Source of the DNA: CAYZWU01 sp964482235
GTDB taxonomy: Bacteria; Planctomycetota; B15-G4; CAYZWU01
Assembly: GCA_964482235.1 (NCBI GenBank)
Contig: CAYZWU010000017.1
Span: forward strand, 33,971-97,970
Length of the DNA stretch: 64,000 nt
Direction: 5' to 3'
Shown here: positions 34,495 through 43,217 of the stretch, in pieces
Numbering within the stretch: position 1 is the stretch's first letter
How the letters are laid out: each line of letters starts with the position of its first letter
The notes under the pieces: generated by a model
Seen by the model: the letters and a program-made list of their open reading frames with translations, nothing else
Database searches by the model: none
What the model was told of the DNA's origin: nothing
Translations under genes and position numbers: made by a program

Positions 34495-36828
34495 TCACGG
34501 CAGGATGTCGACCTGCTCGTGATCCTCGTCGATCACTCCGGGGTCGGGACCCACGAAGGCATTGATAGTATAGGTCCCGGCTGCGATTGTCGGATAGACA
34601 TAGCGGGAAAAGTTGAACTGCTCCGTGCCGAGGGCTGGGAGCGTGACGATCTGCGGACCGTCGAAATACCCGGACGGCGGCCAGGTCAGGCCGCTGGGGC
34701 GGGTGACATCGGTCCAGAGCGTGAAGGTTTCCGAGTTGCTCGAGAAGCTTCGCACGTCGATGGTGTAGTTCACCGTGTCGTCGAAGAAGTAGAAGGGCTG
34801 CCCGATCTCCAGGTCAACGGTGATCTGCGGCCCGCTCCCTCCCGTGACGATGCACTCGCCCTCGTGGGGCAGCCTGTTCGGGGCCGTCACAGTGACCAGC
34901 ATGATCCCCGACCCGGTGGGTTCGATGTTGTTGAAGCGGGCCATTCCGTCGTTACCCGTGTAGACTCTCCGGTAGACCTCGTTCCCCTTCCAGACGCAGA
35001 CGTGGCCCATCTCGAAATCGGTGCCGTTGCACTGGACGTGAACGGCGAAGTCCTGCAGGCCCGCCTGGATCGTGGGGCTGTAGGTCACGTCGAGGGGGAT
35101 CGGATCCTCGGTCCAGAGGGGAAGCGCCGGATCGCCGACGAGGGTCAGCTCCTGGTAGATGTACTGGTTCGTGCCGTTCCCTCCCGGGTGGCAGTCATTC
35201 TTCGATTCACCCAGGGCTTCTCCCGCGTCGGTCACGTAGTAGCTGGGAACCAGCAGGACCCTGAAGAAGCTCTTGTCGTAATCCATGGAATAGTAGCTGC
35301 TGTACCCGGGAGCGTACCAGCCGTAACGGGAGTTGCCCACGAAGGCGATGCCCGCCCCTCCCTGGTTCTGCGTCCAGACTTCGCCGATCGAGTCGTTGTA
35401 GTCATAGGCGAGGCTCCAGCAGCCCAGGGAGTAGAAGAGGCCCTTGCTGTCCCCGTTGTAGAGGTTCCAGAAGTCGCCGGTGTAGAAGAGCTCTCCGTGC
35501 CAGGTGCAGCCCACGCCGATGACATCCCATCCGCAGTGGTCCGAGTGGTTGATCAGGTTCTGACCGTCGTTGAGATAGGCGATGGAGTCGCCCTTGTGGC
35601 CTCCCCCCTCGCTGTCGTACTCCGTGACGAGCACCGCGTTGGCCGGCAAATAGCTGCTGGCGATCTGCTTCTTGCATTCCTCGGAGGGAGTGATCGAGTC
35701 CAGGTCGAAACCCATGAAGAAGTACTTGTCCCCGAATCCGGCGGGAGGGTTCTTCTGGTAGCTGAGGCTCTTGTCGATGAATGCCGCCACCTCGGCGCTG
35801 GTCTCGACGCTGGCGCGTCCCGTGTAGACCTCCACCTTCCAGTCGTCGTCGTAGTCGGCGTAATAGGTGTCGTTCGGGATCGCGTTGCCGTAGGGATCCC
35901 AGACGTGGTAGGGGACCAGGGAAGCGTCGCCGCCGAGGAGCACGTAGAGCGTTCCCCACGTCTGCTGCGCGTCGATCACGAAGTTGCGGATCTGTTCCGC
36001 AGAGCTGCCTCCCGCGTAGTTCGCGTAGATCTGGTCGGTGGTGACCGCGCGGCACGGCACTCCTCTCTGCGTCGACCAGTCCACCAGGGGAATCCAGTCG
36101 TCCAGGAACGTGGAAGGCGTGATCACGACGTATTCGATGTAGGTCGGGGGGAGAAGCCGGCTTCCGCTCCGATCCCAGGGCGGCAGGGTGACGTCTTCCG
36201 GATTTGCGGCCATCCTCTTCAGCCTGGCGAGGATCTTCTCCCTCGCGATGTGGCTGAAGTTGTACGTCTTCCGGACGGCGCCCGGGTCTTCCTCGTACGA
36301 GACGCTGAAGGTCACGGTCCGCGCCAGGACGGCCCGCCCCGTGATGGGGTTCCACTGCAGGGGGTAGCAGGTCAAGGTGACGAACTCCTGTCCGGCAAGA
36401 TCCCACTGAGCCGTTTTTTCCACGACCGTGCCGGGGTAGAAGGCGTTCTTTCCGTAGATCGAGAGGTCCCTGATGAATGGCTCGTCCGGAGCCGGATGGC
36501 TCATGGGCCGGGGCCGCGTCGCCGGAGCCACGAGAAAGCTGCCTTTCAGCTCCTGCCACTCCACGGCCAGGTTGCTGCACGTCTCGACCTTGGCGCCGGC
36601 GGGGAGGGCCACGTTGATCTGCACGCTCGGCAGGGCCGGGGCGCCGACGCGCGTCATGGAGCCGGCATCGCCCAGAACGGGATAATCGTAGTCAGCTATC
36701 CGCTCCCAGGTCAGCTCGCTTGCGGAAAAGGATTTCGTACCGACATAATCGCTTCCCTCCGCCACGCCACCAAAAAGGAGGAAAACGGGGGACAGCAGCA
36801 GCACAGCCGTGATTCGTGACAACTTCAT
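34495..36828 (-). CDS. Gingipain-like C25 cysteine peptidase, secreted
   Basis: 777 residues, signal peptide SRITAVLLLSPVFLLFGG. A propeptide-like region comes first (residues about 25-240). The C25 catalytic domain runs from about 245 (YIEYVVITPSTFLDDWIPL; LYVLLGGDASLVPYHVWD) to about 560. The catalytic His is in INHSDHCGWD (near 428) and the Cys in YSLGCWSLAYDYNDS (near 469), followed by GGAGIAFVGNSRYGW as in gingipains. The C-terminal 200 residues are beta-sandwich (Ig-like) with QITVDLEIGQPFYFFDD. No T9SS sorting domain is recognised at the end, so export is probably by Sec only, with cell-surface or periplasmic location. Role: extracellular protein degradation. Confidence 0.9.
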   Translation of the reverse strand: MKLSRITAVLLLSPVFLLFGGVAEGSDYVGTKSFSASELTWERIADYDYPVLGDAGSMTRVGAPALPSVQINVALPAGAKVETCSNLAVEWQELKGSFLVAPATRPRPMSHPAPDEPFIRDLSIYGKNAFYPGTVVEKTAQWDLAGQEFVTLTCYPLQWNPITGRAVLARTVTFSVSYEEDPGAVRKTYNFSHIAREKILARLKRMAANPEDVTLPPWDRSGSRLLPPTYIEYVVITPSTFLDDWIPLVDWSTQRGVPCRAVTTDQIYANYAGGSSAEQIRNFVIDAQQTWGTLYVLLGGDASLVPYHVWDPYGNAIPNDTYYADYDDDWKVEVYTGRASVETSAEVAAFIDKSLSYQKNPPAGFGDKYFFMGFDLDSITPSEECKKQIASSYLPANAVLVTEYDSEGGGHKGDSIAYLNDGQNLINHSDHCGWDVIGVGCTWHGELFYTGDFWNLYNGDSKGLFYSLGCWSLAYDYNDSIGEVWTQNQGGAGIAFVGNSRYGWYAPGYSSYYSMDYDKSFFRVLLVPSYYVTDAGEALGESKNDCHPGGNGTNQYIYQELTLVGDPALPLWTEDPIPLDVTYSPTIQAGLQDFAVHVQCNGTDFEMGHVCVWKGNEVYRRVYTGNDGMARFNNIEPTGSGIMLVTVTAPNRLPHEGECIVTGGSGPQITVDLEIGQPFYFFDDTVNYTIDVRSFSSNSETFTLWTDVTRPSGLTWPPSGYFDGPQIVTLPALGTEQFNFSRYVYPTIAAGTYTINAFVGPDPGVIDEDHEQVDILP

Positions 36829-37126
36829 GGGGCTCCTCGAAATTCGGTTCAGGGTTGTTTTCAGGCTATCTATCAGCTCAATAAGACGTGCGGGCCGGTG
36901 AAGTAACCCGGAAAATTCGATACCTACAGAGGAAATCAGGCAGCACGATTATAGCACAACACTTCGGTCTTTGACGGAAACTTCGGTCTTTGACGGAAAA
37001 AGAGGCGATGGAGACTGGAATCAGGCGTCCCGGGATGCCAAGGTGAAGGCGGGCCGGCACCTTCGAGCGGCGCCGCAGCGAAAGACAATCCGGACCGGAG
37101 CCGGCTCGAAACCGAAGGAGTCCTGA
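36829..37126. other. Intergenic region between divergent peptidase genes, with a tandem repeat
   Basis: About 300 bases between the C25 gene (minus) and the M24 gene (plus). It contains a 19-bp tandem duplication (36961-36998), described separately. No convincing promoter boxes were recognised. Confidence 0.5.
36961..36998. repeat. Perfect 19-bp tandem duplication
   Basis: Unit acttcggtctttgacggaa occurs twice without gap (36961-36979 and 36980-36998), each copy containing TTGACG. It could be two activator sites or a slippage product. Confidence 0.85.
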
Positions 37127-38386
37127 ATGAGCAGCACGCGAGACAACGGAGATGTGGTCCTTCTTCCCGGGATCGAGAGCGAGCGCAGGATCGCGAAATT
37201 CCAGGAGATGCTTGCACGCGAGGAGTGCGACGGGGCGGTGATCCTTCACAACGTCGATCTCTTCTACTACACGGGCACGGTGCAGGACTCGTTCCTTTGG
37301 CTGCCCGCTTCCGGCGAGCCGGTCCTGGTGGTCCGCAAGCACATCGAGAAGGCGAGGGCCGAGTCGCCTCTCGAGCGGATCGTCGCGATCAAGAGCGTGA
37401 AACAGATCCCCGACGTGATCGCAAAGCTCGATCTGCCGGCCAGGCCGCGAATCGGCTTCGAGGCCGACGTGATGCCTGTTTCCACCTGGAACGAGTGGCG
37501 CCGGATGATTCCCGACGCCGCATGGGAGGATGTCTCCGCCCTGATCTGGCGGCAGCGCAGCGTCAAGTCGGAACTCGAGAGATCGTGGCTCAGAAAGGCC
37601 GGCCGCATCGTGACCGAGTCTTTCGAGGCCATCCCCTCCTTCTTCGAGCCAGGCATGACCGAGATCGAGCTCTCCACGCTGATCGCCCGGGAGATGAGGC
37701 TGAGGGGGCACCACGGCTTCATCCGGACCCGCGGATGGCGGAGCGAGATCTTCATCGAGGGCTCGGTCACCGGGGCGCTCACGGCCGGTACGCCCTGGTC
37801 GTTCGACGGCCCGGTGCCGGTCCATTCCTGCTACCCGGCGATCGGCGTGCTCAACTCCCGTCGCGTGATCGAGCCGGGCCGGACCCTTCTCGTCGATATC
37901 GTGGGGGGGTACAACGGATACCTCAACGACCACGCCCGCACCTACGTGCCCGGCAGGGTCGAGGACCTCCCGGACGATCTGAGGCGGGCCCACGACACGG
38001 CCGTGCTGATCCGGGACAGGCTTCTCGAGGCGATGAAGCCGGGCGCCATCCCGGCGGACCTCTACGCCATGGCTGTCGGCCTTGCCGAGGAGGCCGGCTT
38101 CGCCCACGGTTTCATGAACCACGGGAAGAACCAGGTCCGCTTCGTGGGCCACGGCATCGGCCTCGAGCTCGACGAGGGGCCGGTGGTGGCGAAGCGCTTC
38201 ACCGAACCGCTTGAGGAGGGGAACGTCATTTCCCTGGAGCCGAAGTTCGTCTTCCCTCCCAACGATCCCGCCTCGAAGGAGGGCGGAGTCGGCGGAGTCG
38301 GCGTGGAGGACACGGTCGTCGTCACCCCGGAGGGAGGCGAGATCCTCGTACCGGCTCCGTCCGGGATCAGAGAGCTGCCCGCCTGA
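37127..38386 (+). CDS. M24-family metallopeptidase (Xaa-Pro aminopeptidase-like)
   Basis: 419 residues; GAAGGAG precedes ATG 37127. An N-terminal creatinase-like domain (residues about 25-165, LHNVDLFYYTGTVQDS, ESPLERIVAIKSV) precedes the pita-bread fold. The five metal ligands are visible: Asp in LLVDIVGGYNGYLND (near 256), the second Asp in NDHARTYV, His in VGHGIGLELDEGP (near 343), Glu in ISLEPKFVF, and Glu in GVGVEDTVVV. No signal peptide, so it is cytoplasmic. It removes an N-terminal residue next to proline from imported peptides, in line with the adjacent MFS transporter and exported peptidases. Convergent with the MFS gene (30 bases apart). Confidence 0.92.
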   Translation: MSSTRDNGDVVLLPGIESERRIAKFQEMLAREECDGAVILHNVDLFYYTGTVQDSFLWLPASGEPVLVVRKHIEKARAESPLERIVAIKSVKQIPDVIAKLDLPARPRIGFEADVMPVSTWNEWRRMIPDAAWEDVSALIWRQRSVKSELERSWLRKAGRIVTESFEAIPSFFEPGMTEIELSTLIAREMRLRGHHGFIRTRGWRSEIFIEGSVTGALTAGTPWSFDGPVPVHSCYPAIGVLNSRRVIEPGRTLLVDIVGGYNGYLNDHARTYVPGRVEDLPDDLRRAHDTAVLIRDRLLEAMKPGAIPADLYAMAVGLAEEAGFAHGFMNHGKNQVRFVGHGIGLELDEGPVVAKRFTEPLEEGNVISLEPKFVFPPNDPASKEGGVGGVGVEDTVVVTPEGGEILVPAPSGIRELPA

Positions 38387-38416
38387 CCTGAAAGATGGTG
38401 CCGGTGATCGCTCCGA

Positions 38417-39895
38417 TCAATCGGCCTTGGTCTTGAAATCCTTGCCCACCCAGCCGCGCGCCAGGATCAGCATCACGGTGGAGGACATGGCGATGAAGCC
38501 GTAGATGAGCCACATCTTTTCGGAGTTCATCGTGCTCAAGCCGTCGGAGCTCAGGAGCGTCTCCTCGTCGGGGCAGTAGCGGATGAGGAACCATCCGGAA
38601 TAGAGGCTGGTCACCACCTTGGTCATGAACCAGGGGAACTGGGCCACACCCATGTAGGCGCCGGTCCGGCCCTCGGGGGCGATCTCGGCGGCGTACTGCA
38701 GGAAGCGCGGCTGCCACATCGCCTCGCCGATCGTCATGATCACCAGGTAGGCGACGAGGGTCCAGGGCTCCGCTCCGATGGTGAGCAGGAACGTGGGGGC
38801 AGCCATGACGAAGGTTCCGAGGATCATCATGTTGTAGACCTTGGCCTTCTGCGTCAGGGCGGTGACGATGGGGACGAGAATGAAGATCAACAGGGGGTTA
38901 AAGTTGACCGCCTTCTCGAAGTTGATGCTGATCCAGGGCCACGACTCCTTGTAGGCCCGCTCCACGTACATCGGCAGAGTCAGCCAGTTGTGGGCGAAGA
39001 GGGTCTGCACCGGGATCAGGCAGAAGATGAAGAAGGCGAACTTGGGATCGGCGAGCGGATGGTTCTTGAACCAGTTCAGGATCTTGGCGAACACGCCATC
39101 GTCCAGTCCGGGGATCCCGTCCCCGATCTCCTTCTTCTCCTTTTCCTCCTCGACAGGTTTTTCCTTTTCTCCCTTTGCCGCCTTTTCCTTTTGTCTCTCC
39201 AGCTTGGCCGCTTCGATGGCGTTTTTCACAATCATCCTGGAGAGGATAAAGAAGGTCAGGATCAGGCCGACGACGGTGACGCCCACGTAGAACCAGTATG
39301 CTCCGGAGATACCGTAATTGGTTCGGATCGGAGTTACCCACGTAGGCAACCAGCCCCCGAGATTCATCAGAGCGTAGAGCATGGCGAAGCCCATGGCGGC
39401 GGTCTTCTCGCTGGTGAACTGCTTGACAGCGGCGTAGGCTGCCGGCTGGTACATGCCGTAGCCGAGAACGATGAAGAGGATGCCGAGCATGGCCGTTAAA
39501 TAGACCGGCGACCACATGCCGTCCGCCGCCAAGCCAAAGGTGGGGCCTCCCGCAAGGAGAATCCTGCCGAAGACCATCAAGATGAGCGCCACGACGAGAG
39601 CCCGGCGAACGCCCCACTTATCCGCCAGACCGCCGAAGAGAAACATGGAGAAGGTGATGCCCCAGGTCAGGACGCCGAGCATGATGCCGGCCAGGTGGTC
39701 GTCAAGACCGACATATTCATTGAAGTACATGGCCACATAGCCGACCATTCCGAAGTAGACGAAACCCTCGATGAAGTAGGAGATATTGATGCCCATCAGC
39801 GCCCTGGGCGCATGGACCAGGTCGATGAAGGGCTGGATGATCTCGTTGAGCGGATTCTTTTTCTTCGGCTCGCCGTTCCCGTTTGTTCCTGTCAT
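38417..39895 (-). CDS. MFS transporter with long charged central loop
   Basis: 492 residues from ATG 39895. Twelve or so membrane segments: first half includes MGINISYFIEGFVYFGMVG, GVLTWGITFSMFLFGGLAD with the MFS motif-A-like GGLADKWGVRRALVV, and YGMYQPAAYAAVKQF. The loop between halves is long and highly charged (KEKAAKGEKEKPVEEEKEKK) and must be cytoplasmic. Second half includes GTFVMAAPTFLLTIG and YLVIMTIGEAMWQP. Resemblance to POT/peptide-type MFS members is only suggestive. Given neighbouring peptidases, uptake of small peptides or amino sugars is plausible, but no substrate motif can be read. Confidence 0.88.
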   Translation of the reverse strand: MTGTNGNGEPKKKNPLNEIIQPFIDLVHAPRALMGINISYFIEGFVYFGMVGYVAMYFNEYVGLDDHLAGIMLGVLTWGITFSMFLFGGLADKWGVRRALVVALILMVFGRILLAGGPTFGLAADGMWSPVYLTAMLGILFIVLGYGMYQPAAYAAVKQFTSEKTAAMGFAMLYALMNLGGWLPTWVTPIRTNYGISGAYWFYVGVTVVGLILTFFILSRMIVKNAIEAAKLERQKEKAAKGEKEKPVEEEKEKKEIGDGIPGLDDGVFAKILNWFKNHPLADPKFAFFIFCLIPVQTLFAHNWLTLPMYVERAYKESWPWISINFEKAVNFNPLLIFILVPIVTALTQKAKVYNMMILGTFVMAAPTFLLTIGAEPWTLVAYLVIMTIGEAMWQPRFLQYAAEIAPEGRTGAYMGVAQFPWFMTKVVTSLYSGWFLIRYCPDEETLLSSDGLSTMNSEKMWLIYGFIAMSSTVMLILARGWVGKDFKTKAD

Positions 39896-40249
39896 CTCTG
39901 CGATGCCTTTCAATTGCGGCAAGGGGGGCTTGCGCCTTCTATGGCGCTGTCTCCTCCGGCACTGGTTTGGAATAGGATCCGGCTCACGGAGATCAGGAAA
40001 GGGTGGTCGCTTCGGGGCGCCAAGGCGGCTTCGAAACGGATGATTTTCTTGAGCCGGACCTAGAGAGCAGAACGAAGCGGACCATGGTATCCGAGCGGAC
40101 CGCGCCGGTCAATGCCACTTTAAAGTCGGTGTGTCTCTCAGGATATTTCTTATTTTAGTTAAGGCGCCTCCCGAAATCGCATAGAATCCCTGTTCCTCGT
40201 GACGCTTCGTCCTGGGGGCAAATCTGTATCTCTGTGAAGGAGTGATCTC
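39896..40249. other. Intergenic region between divergent MFS and glycosylasparaginase genes
   Basis: 354 bases. The right third (about 40120-40190) is AT-rich and contains the candidate promoter annotated at 40159-40187. Nothing else recognised. Confidence 0.5.
40159..40187 (+). promoter_or_regulatory. Candidate promoter of the glycosylasparaginase gene
   Basis: TTAAGG (40159-40164), 17-base spacer, TAGAAT (40182-40187, five of six consensus bases), 63 bases before the start codon. Confidence 0.35.
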
Positions 40250-41263
40250 ATGGGCGAGAAAAAAGAGCCCACAGTGTCCCGCCGTGGCCTTCTCAAGGCC
40301 GGCGCGGCCGCTTCCGTCCTGAGCCTCGGATCGACGATCCAGGGATGCAGTCTGCCCCGGGCTGGCGGCAGCCCGGCGCGCTCCCGGAAAACGGACTGCG
40401 CCGTCATCGCCTCGACCTGGAATTTCGGGATGAGGGCCAACAAGGCGGCCCTCGCCGCGGTCGAGAAGGGAGGCTCCGCCATCGACACGGTGGAGGCGGG
40501 GGTCCGGGTGATCGAGGCCGATCCGAAGGTGGCGAGCGTGGGGTACGGCGGCATGCCCAACAGGGACGGCGTGGTGCAGCTCGACGCGGCGATCATGGAC
40601 GGCAAGGGGCTCCGGTGCGGCGGGGTGGCCGCCATCGAGGGGATCCTTCACCCCATCTCGGTGGCGAGGAAGGTGATGGAGAAAACGCCCCATGTGCTGC
40701 TCGTGGGGGATGGGGCGCAGCAGTTCGCCCTGGAGCAGGGCTTCGAGAAGCAGAGCCTCCTCACGGAAAGATCCCGCAAGGCCTGGCAGGCGAGAAAGGA
40801 CGCCCAGGGCAAGGACGCGGCACCCGGGCCCGACGATCACGACACGATCGGCATGATCTGCGTCGACGGCGAAGGAAGGATCGCGGCTGCGGTCACGACC
40901 AGCGGCCTGGGCTTCAAGCTGCCCGGCCGAGTGGGCGACTCGCCCCTGATCGGCTGCGGTCTCTACGCGGACCAGGAAGCCGGCGCCTGCGTCTCCACCG
41001 GCGTGGGCGAGGAGGCGATCCGGGTTCTGGGATCGTTTCTCACCGTGGAGATGATGCGGCGCGGCGCCGATCCGCTGTCGGCCGTGATGGAAGCCCTGGC
41101 CAGGGTGCGAAAGGCGAATCCCGGCAGGGACGATCTGCAGGTGGCGTTCCTGGCCATGTCGCTGGACGGCACGGTCAAGGGGGCGGCCCTGGAACGGGGA
41201 TTCAGCTACGCGGTGACAGACACGAAGGGACGGCACGAGCTCATTCCCGGCGAGGTCCTCTGA
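40250..41263 (+). CDS. N4-(beta-N-acetylglucosaminyl)-L-asparaginase, Tat-exported
   Basis: 337 residues; AAGGAG eight bases before ATG 40250. Twin-arginine signal SRRGLLKAGAAASVLSLGS, possibly with a lipobox at IQGC. The Ntn-hydrolase core shows the autocleavage site with catalytic Thr in DDHDTIGMICVDG (near residue 200), and GKGLRCGGVAAIEGILHP plus the late TGVGEEAIRV of the family. It cleaves the GlcNAc-Asn bond of glycoprotein remnants after proteolysis; periplasmic location fits the exported peptidases upstream. The last 23 bases overlap the convergent radical-SAM gene, so transcription of the two genes conflicts. Confidence 0.92.
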   Translation: MGEKKEPTVSRRGLLKAGAAASVLSLGSTIQGCSLPRAGGSPARSRKTDCAVIASTWNFGMRANKAALAAVEKGGSAIDTVEAGVRVIEADPKVASVGYGGMPNRDGVVQLDAAIMDGKGLRCGGVAAIEGILHPISVARKVMEKTPHVLLVGDGAQQFALEQGFEKQSLLTERSRKAWQARKDAQGKDAAPGPDDHDTIGMICVDGEGRIAAAVTTSGLGFKLPGRVGDSPLIGCGLYADQEAGACVSTGVGEEAIRVLGSFLTVEMMRRGADPLSAVMEALARVRKANPGRDDLQVAFLAMSLDGTVKGAALERGFSYAVTDTKGRHELIPGEVL

Positions 41264-43106
41264 GCGCCGGGCAGGTCGCGGGATCGATGCCGCAGCTGTT
41301 GCACGTTCCGTCGCCGCAGGCGGGCGTGGTTTCCTCGGAACCGGCGCGTTCCATCTCCTGGATCAGGTACTCCTTCGACGGCCCGGGATCGATGTGATCC
41401 CAGGGCAGGCTCTCCGGGAACGGCCGTTCCCGGTACAGCTCCTTCTCCGGTTCGATGCCGGCCCTGTCGCAGGCCTTCCGCCATCCGTCGATGTCGATCC
41501 TCTCCGTCCAGGCGTCGAAGGCGCAGCCGCCGGAGCGTGCTTCCCGCAGGGCGTCGAAGAGGTTTCTCCCGCCGCGCGAGAGCAGGGCTTCGACGAAGGT
41601 CATCCGCTGATCGTGAAACTTCAGCTTGATCTTGGAGGGAAGCCTCATGTCGAGGAGGAGGCGTCTCTTTTCCTCCACCTCCTCGGGCCGGGCCAGGGCC
41701 GACCACTGGAAGGGGGTGTGCGGCTTGGGGATGAAGGTGGAGACCGCCACATTGACGCGCGTTGCACCGCGGCGGCTCGTGCCGCGCAGGCCGGCGATCT
41801 TTCGGGCCAGGCTGCCGATGGCCCGCACGTCGTCAAGGCTCTCGCCGGGCAGGCCGATCATGAAGTAGAGCTTGATCGTGCTCCAGCCCTGGTCGAGCGC
41901 CCGGACCACGCCGTCGACCAGGTCCTCGTTGGTGATGTTCTTGTTGATCCGCCGCCGCAGCGAGTCGGTGGCCGTCTCGGGCGCCAGGGTCAGGCCCGAC
42001 TTGCGGACCATCCCGGCCAGCTCGGGGAGGCGCTTCAGCTGCGAATCGACGCGCAGGGAAGGCAGGGAGAGCCCCACCCGCCTCTCCTCGAAGCGTTCGT
42101 TCAGGGCGATCATCAGCTCCTCGATTTCCGGATAGTCCGACGACGAGAGGGAGAGGAGCGAGATGGAGTCGCATCCCGTGCGGCCGTAGACCTTTTCGGC
42201 CAGGTCGATGATCCTGCCGGGTGAACGCCGCCTGAGGGGGCGTCGGATCATGCCGGCCTGGCAGAAGCGGCATCCGTTCGTGCAGCCGCGCATGATCTCG
42301 AGCGCGATGCGGTCGTGCACGGTCCGGACGCCGGAGAGGATGGGAGCCTCGGGGAAGTAGGCGTTCTCCATGTCGAGGACCACGGCCGGCGTGATCCGCG
42401 GCGGGACGCCGTCCACGCAGGGGACAACGCTCCGGCCGAAGCCGCCGGGATCCTGTCTTTCCTCGTAGAACGCCGGGACGTAGACGAAGGGGAAGGCGCG
42501 CGCGGCGGCCAGCAGCTTCTCCTGCCGCGAGGCTCCCTCGCTCTTCAGCTCGTTGAAAAGCGCGGAGAGGGCGGGCAGGGCCTCCTCGCCGTCTCCGGGC
42601 AGGAAAAGATCGATCGCTCCGGCAAGCGGCTCGGGAACGAGGGCGCCGCACCCCCCGGCAATGACGATGGGATCGCTCTCGCCGCGCTCGTCGCTGCCCA
42701 CCGGAATGCCGGCCAGCTCGAGCATGTAGAGGACGTTCGTGTCGAGCAGCTCGTGCTGGAGCGAGAACCCCACCACGTCGAAGGAGGAGAGCGGGGTTCT
42801 CGATTCGAGGGAGAGGAGGGGGATCCTCTTTTCCTTCAGTGCCTTTCCCATGTCGGGCCAGGGGGCGAAGCAGCGTTCGGCATGGTGCCAGGGCGACTCG
42901 TTGAGCAGATGGTAGAGGATGACCATCCCCAGGTGGCTCATGCCGACCTCGTAGACGTCGGGAAAGCAGAGCGCCGTCCGGAAGGAGACTGCGTCCGGAT
43001 TCTTCCTCACCTCGTTCCACTCGCCGCCCACGTAGCGGCCCGGTGTCTTCACGTTGTGGAGAAGGCCCAGGAACTTCCCCTCGATCAACCTGCTGTCTTC
43101 CTTCAT
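41241..43106 (-). CDS. B12-binding-type radical SAM protein (TIGR03960-like)
   Basis: 621 residues from ATG 43106, with GGAG eight bases upstream; the open frame extends another 1 kb upstream but that is not coding. An N-terminal cobalamin-binding-like Rossmann domain (residues about 35-180, VGFSLQHELLDTNVLYMLE) precedes the radical SAM core. The [4Fe-4S] triad is CTNGCRFC in EIMRGCTNGCRFCQAGMI near residue 274. SLSSSDYPEIEELM and LAPETATDSLRRRINKN are typical of the family. The C terminus carries a Cys-rich CGDGTCNSCGIDPATC. In many bacteria it lies next to a DUF2344 gene and ribosomal L21/L27/RNase genes; none is here. Reaction unknown, probably tRNA or rRNA modification. Confidence 0.88.
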   Translation of the reverse strand: MKEDSRLIEGKFLGLLHNVKTPGRYVGGEWNEVRKNPDAVSFRTALCFPDVYEVGMSHLGMVILYHLLNESPWHHAERCFAPWPDMGKALKEKRIPLLSLESRTPLSSFDVVGFSLQHELLDTNVLYMLELAGIPVGSDERGESDPIVIAGGCGALVPEPLAGAIDLFLPGDGEEALPALSALFNELKSEGASRQEKLLAAARAFPFVYVPAFYEERQDPGGFGRSVVPCVDGVPPRITPAVVLDMENAYFPEAPILSGVRTVHDRIALEIMRGCTNGCRFCQAGMIRRPLRRRSPGRIIDLAEKVYGRTGCDSISLLSLSSSDYPEIEELMIALNERFEERRVGLSLPSLRVDSQLKRLPELAGMVRKSGLTLAPETATDSLRRRINKNITNEDLVDGVVRALDQGWSTIKLYFMIGLPGESLDDVRAIGSLARKIAGLRGTSRRGATRVNVAVSTFIPKPHTPFQWSALARPEEVEEKRRLLLDMRLPSKIKLKFHDQRMTFVEALLSRGGRNLFDALREARSGGCAFDAWTERIDIDGWRKACDRAGIEPEKELYRERPFPESLPWDHIDPGPSKEYLIQEMERAGSEETTPACGDGTCNSCGIDPATCPALRGPRRE

Positions 43107-43125
43107 GCAAACTCCAGGCAAGGTG

Positions 43126-43154
43126 TTGCGGCCCTTTGGCCGGGCTGCCATAAT
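43126..43154 (+). promoter_or_regulatory. Candidate promoter of the HExxH-protein gene
   Basis: TTGCGG (43126-43131), 17-base spacer, CATAAT (43149-43154, five of six consensus bases), 63 bases before ATG 43218 in the divergent gap with the radical-SAM gene. Confidence 0.4.
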
Positions 43155-43217
43155 GTTGCGTTGCAATAATACACGAGTCCATGCGATCTGCGATCCGTTT
43201 TTGCCCGGGAGATTCCG

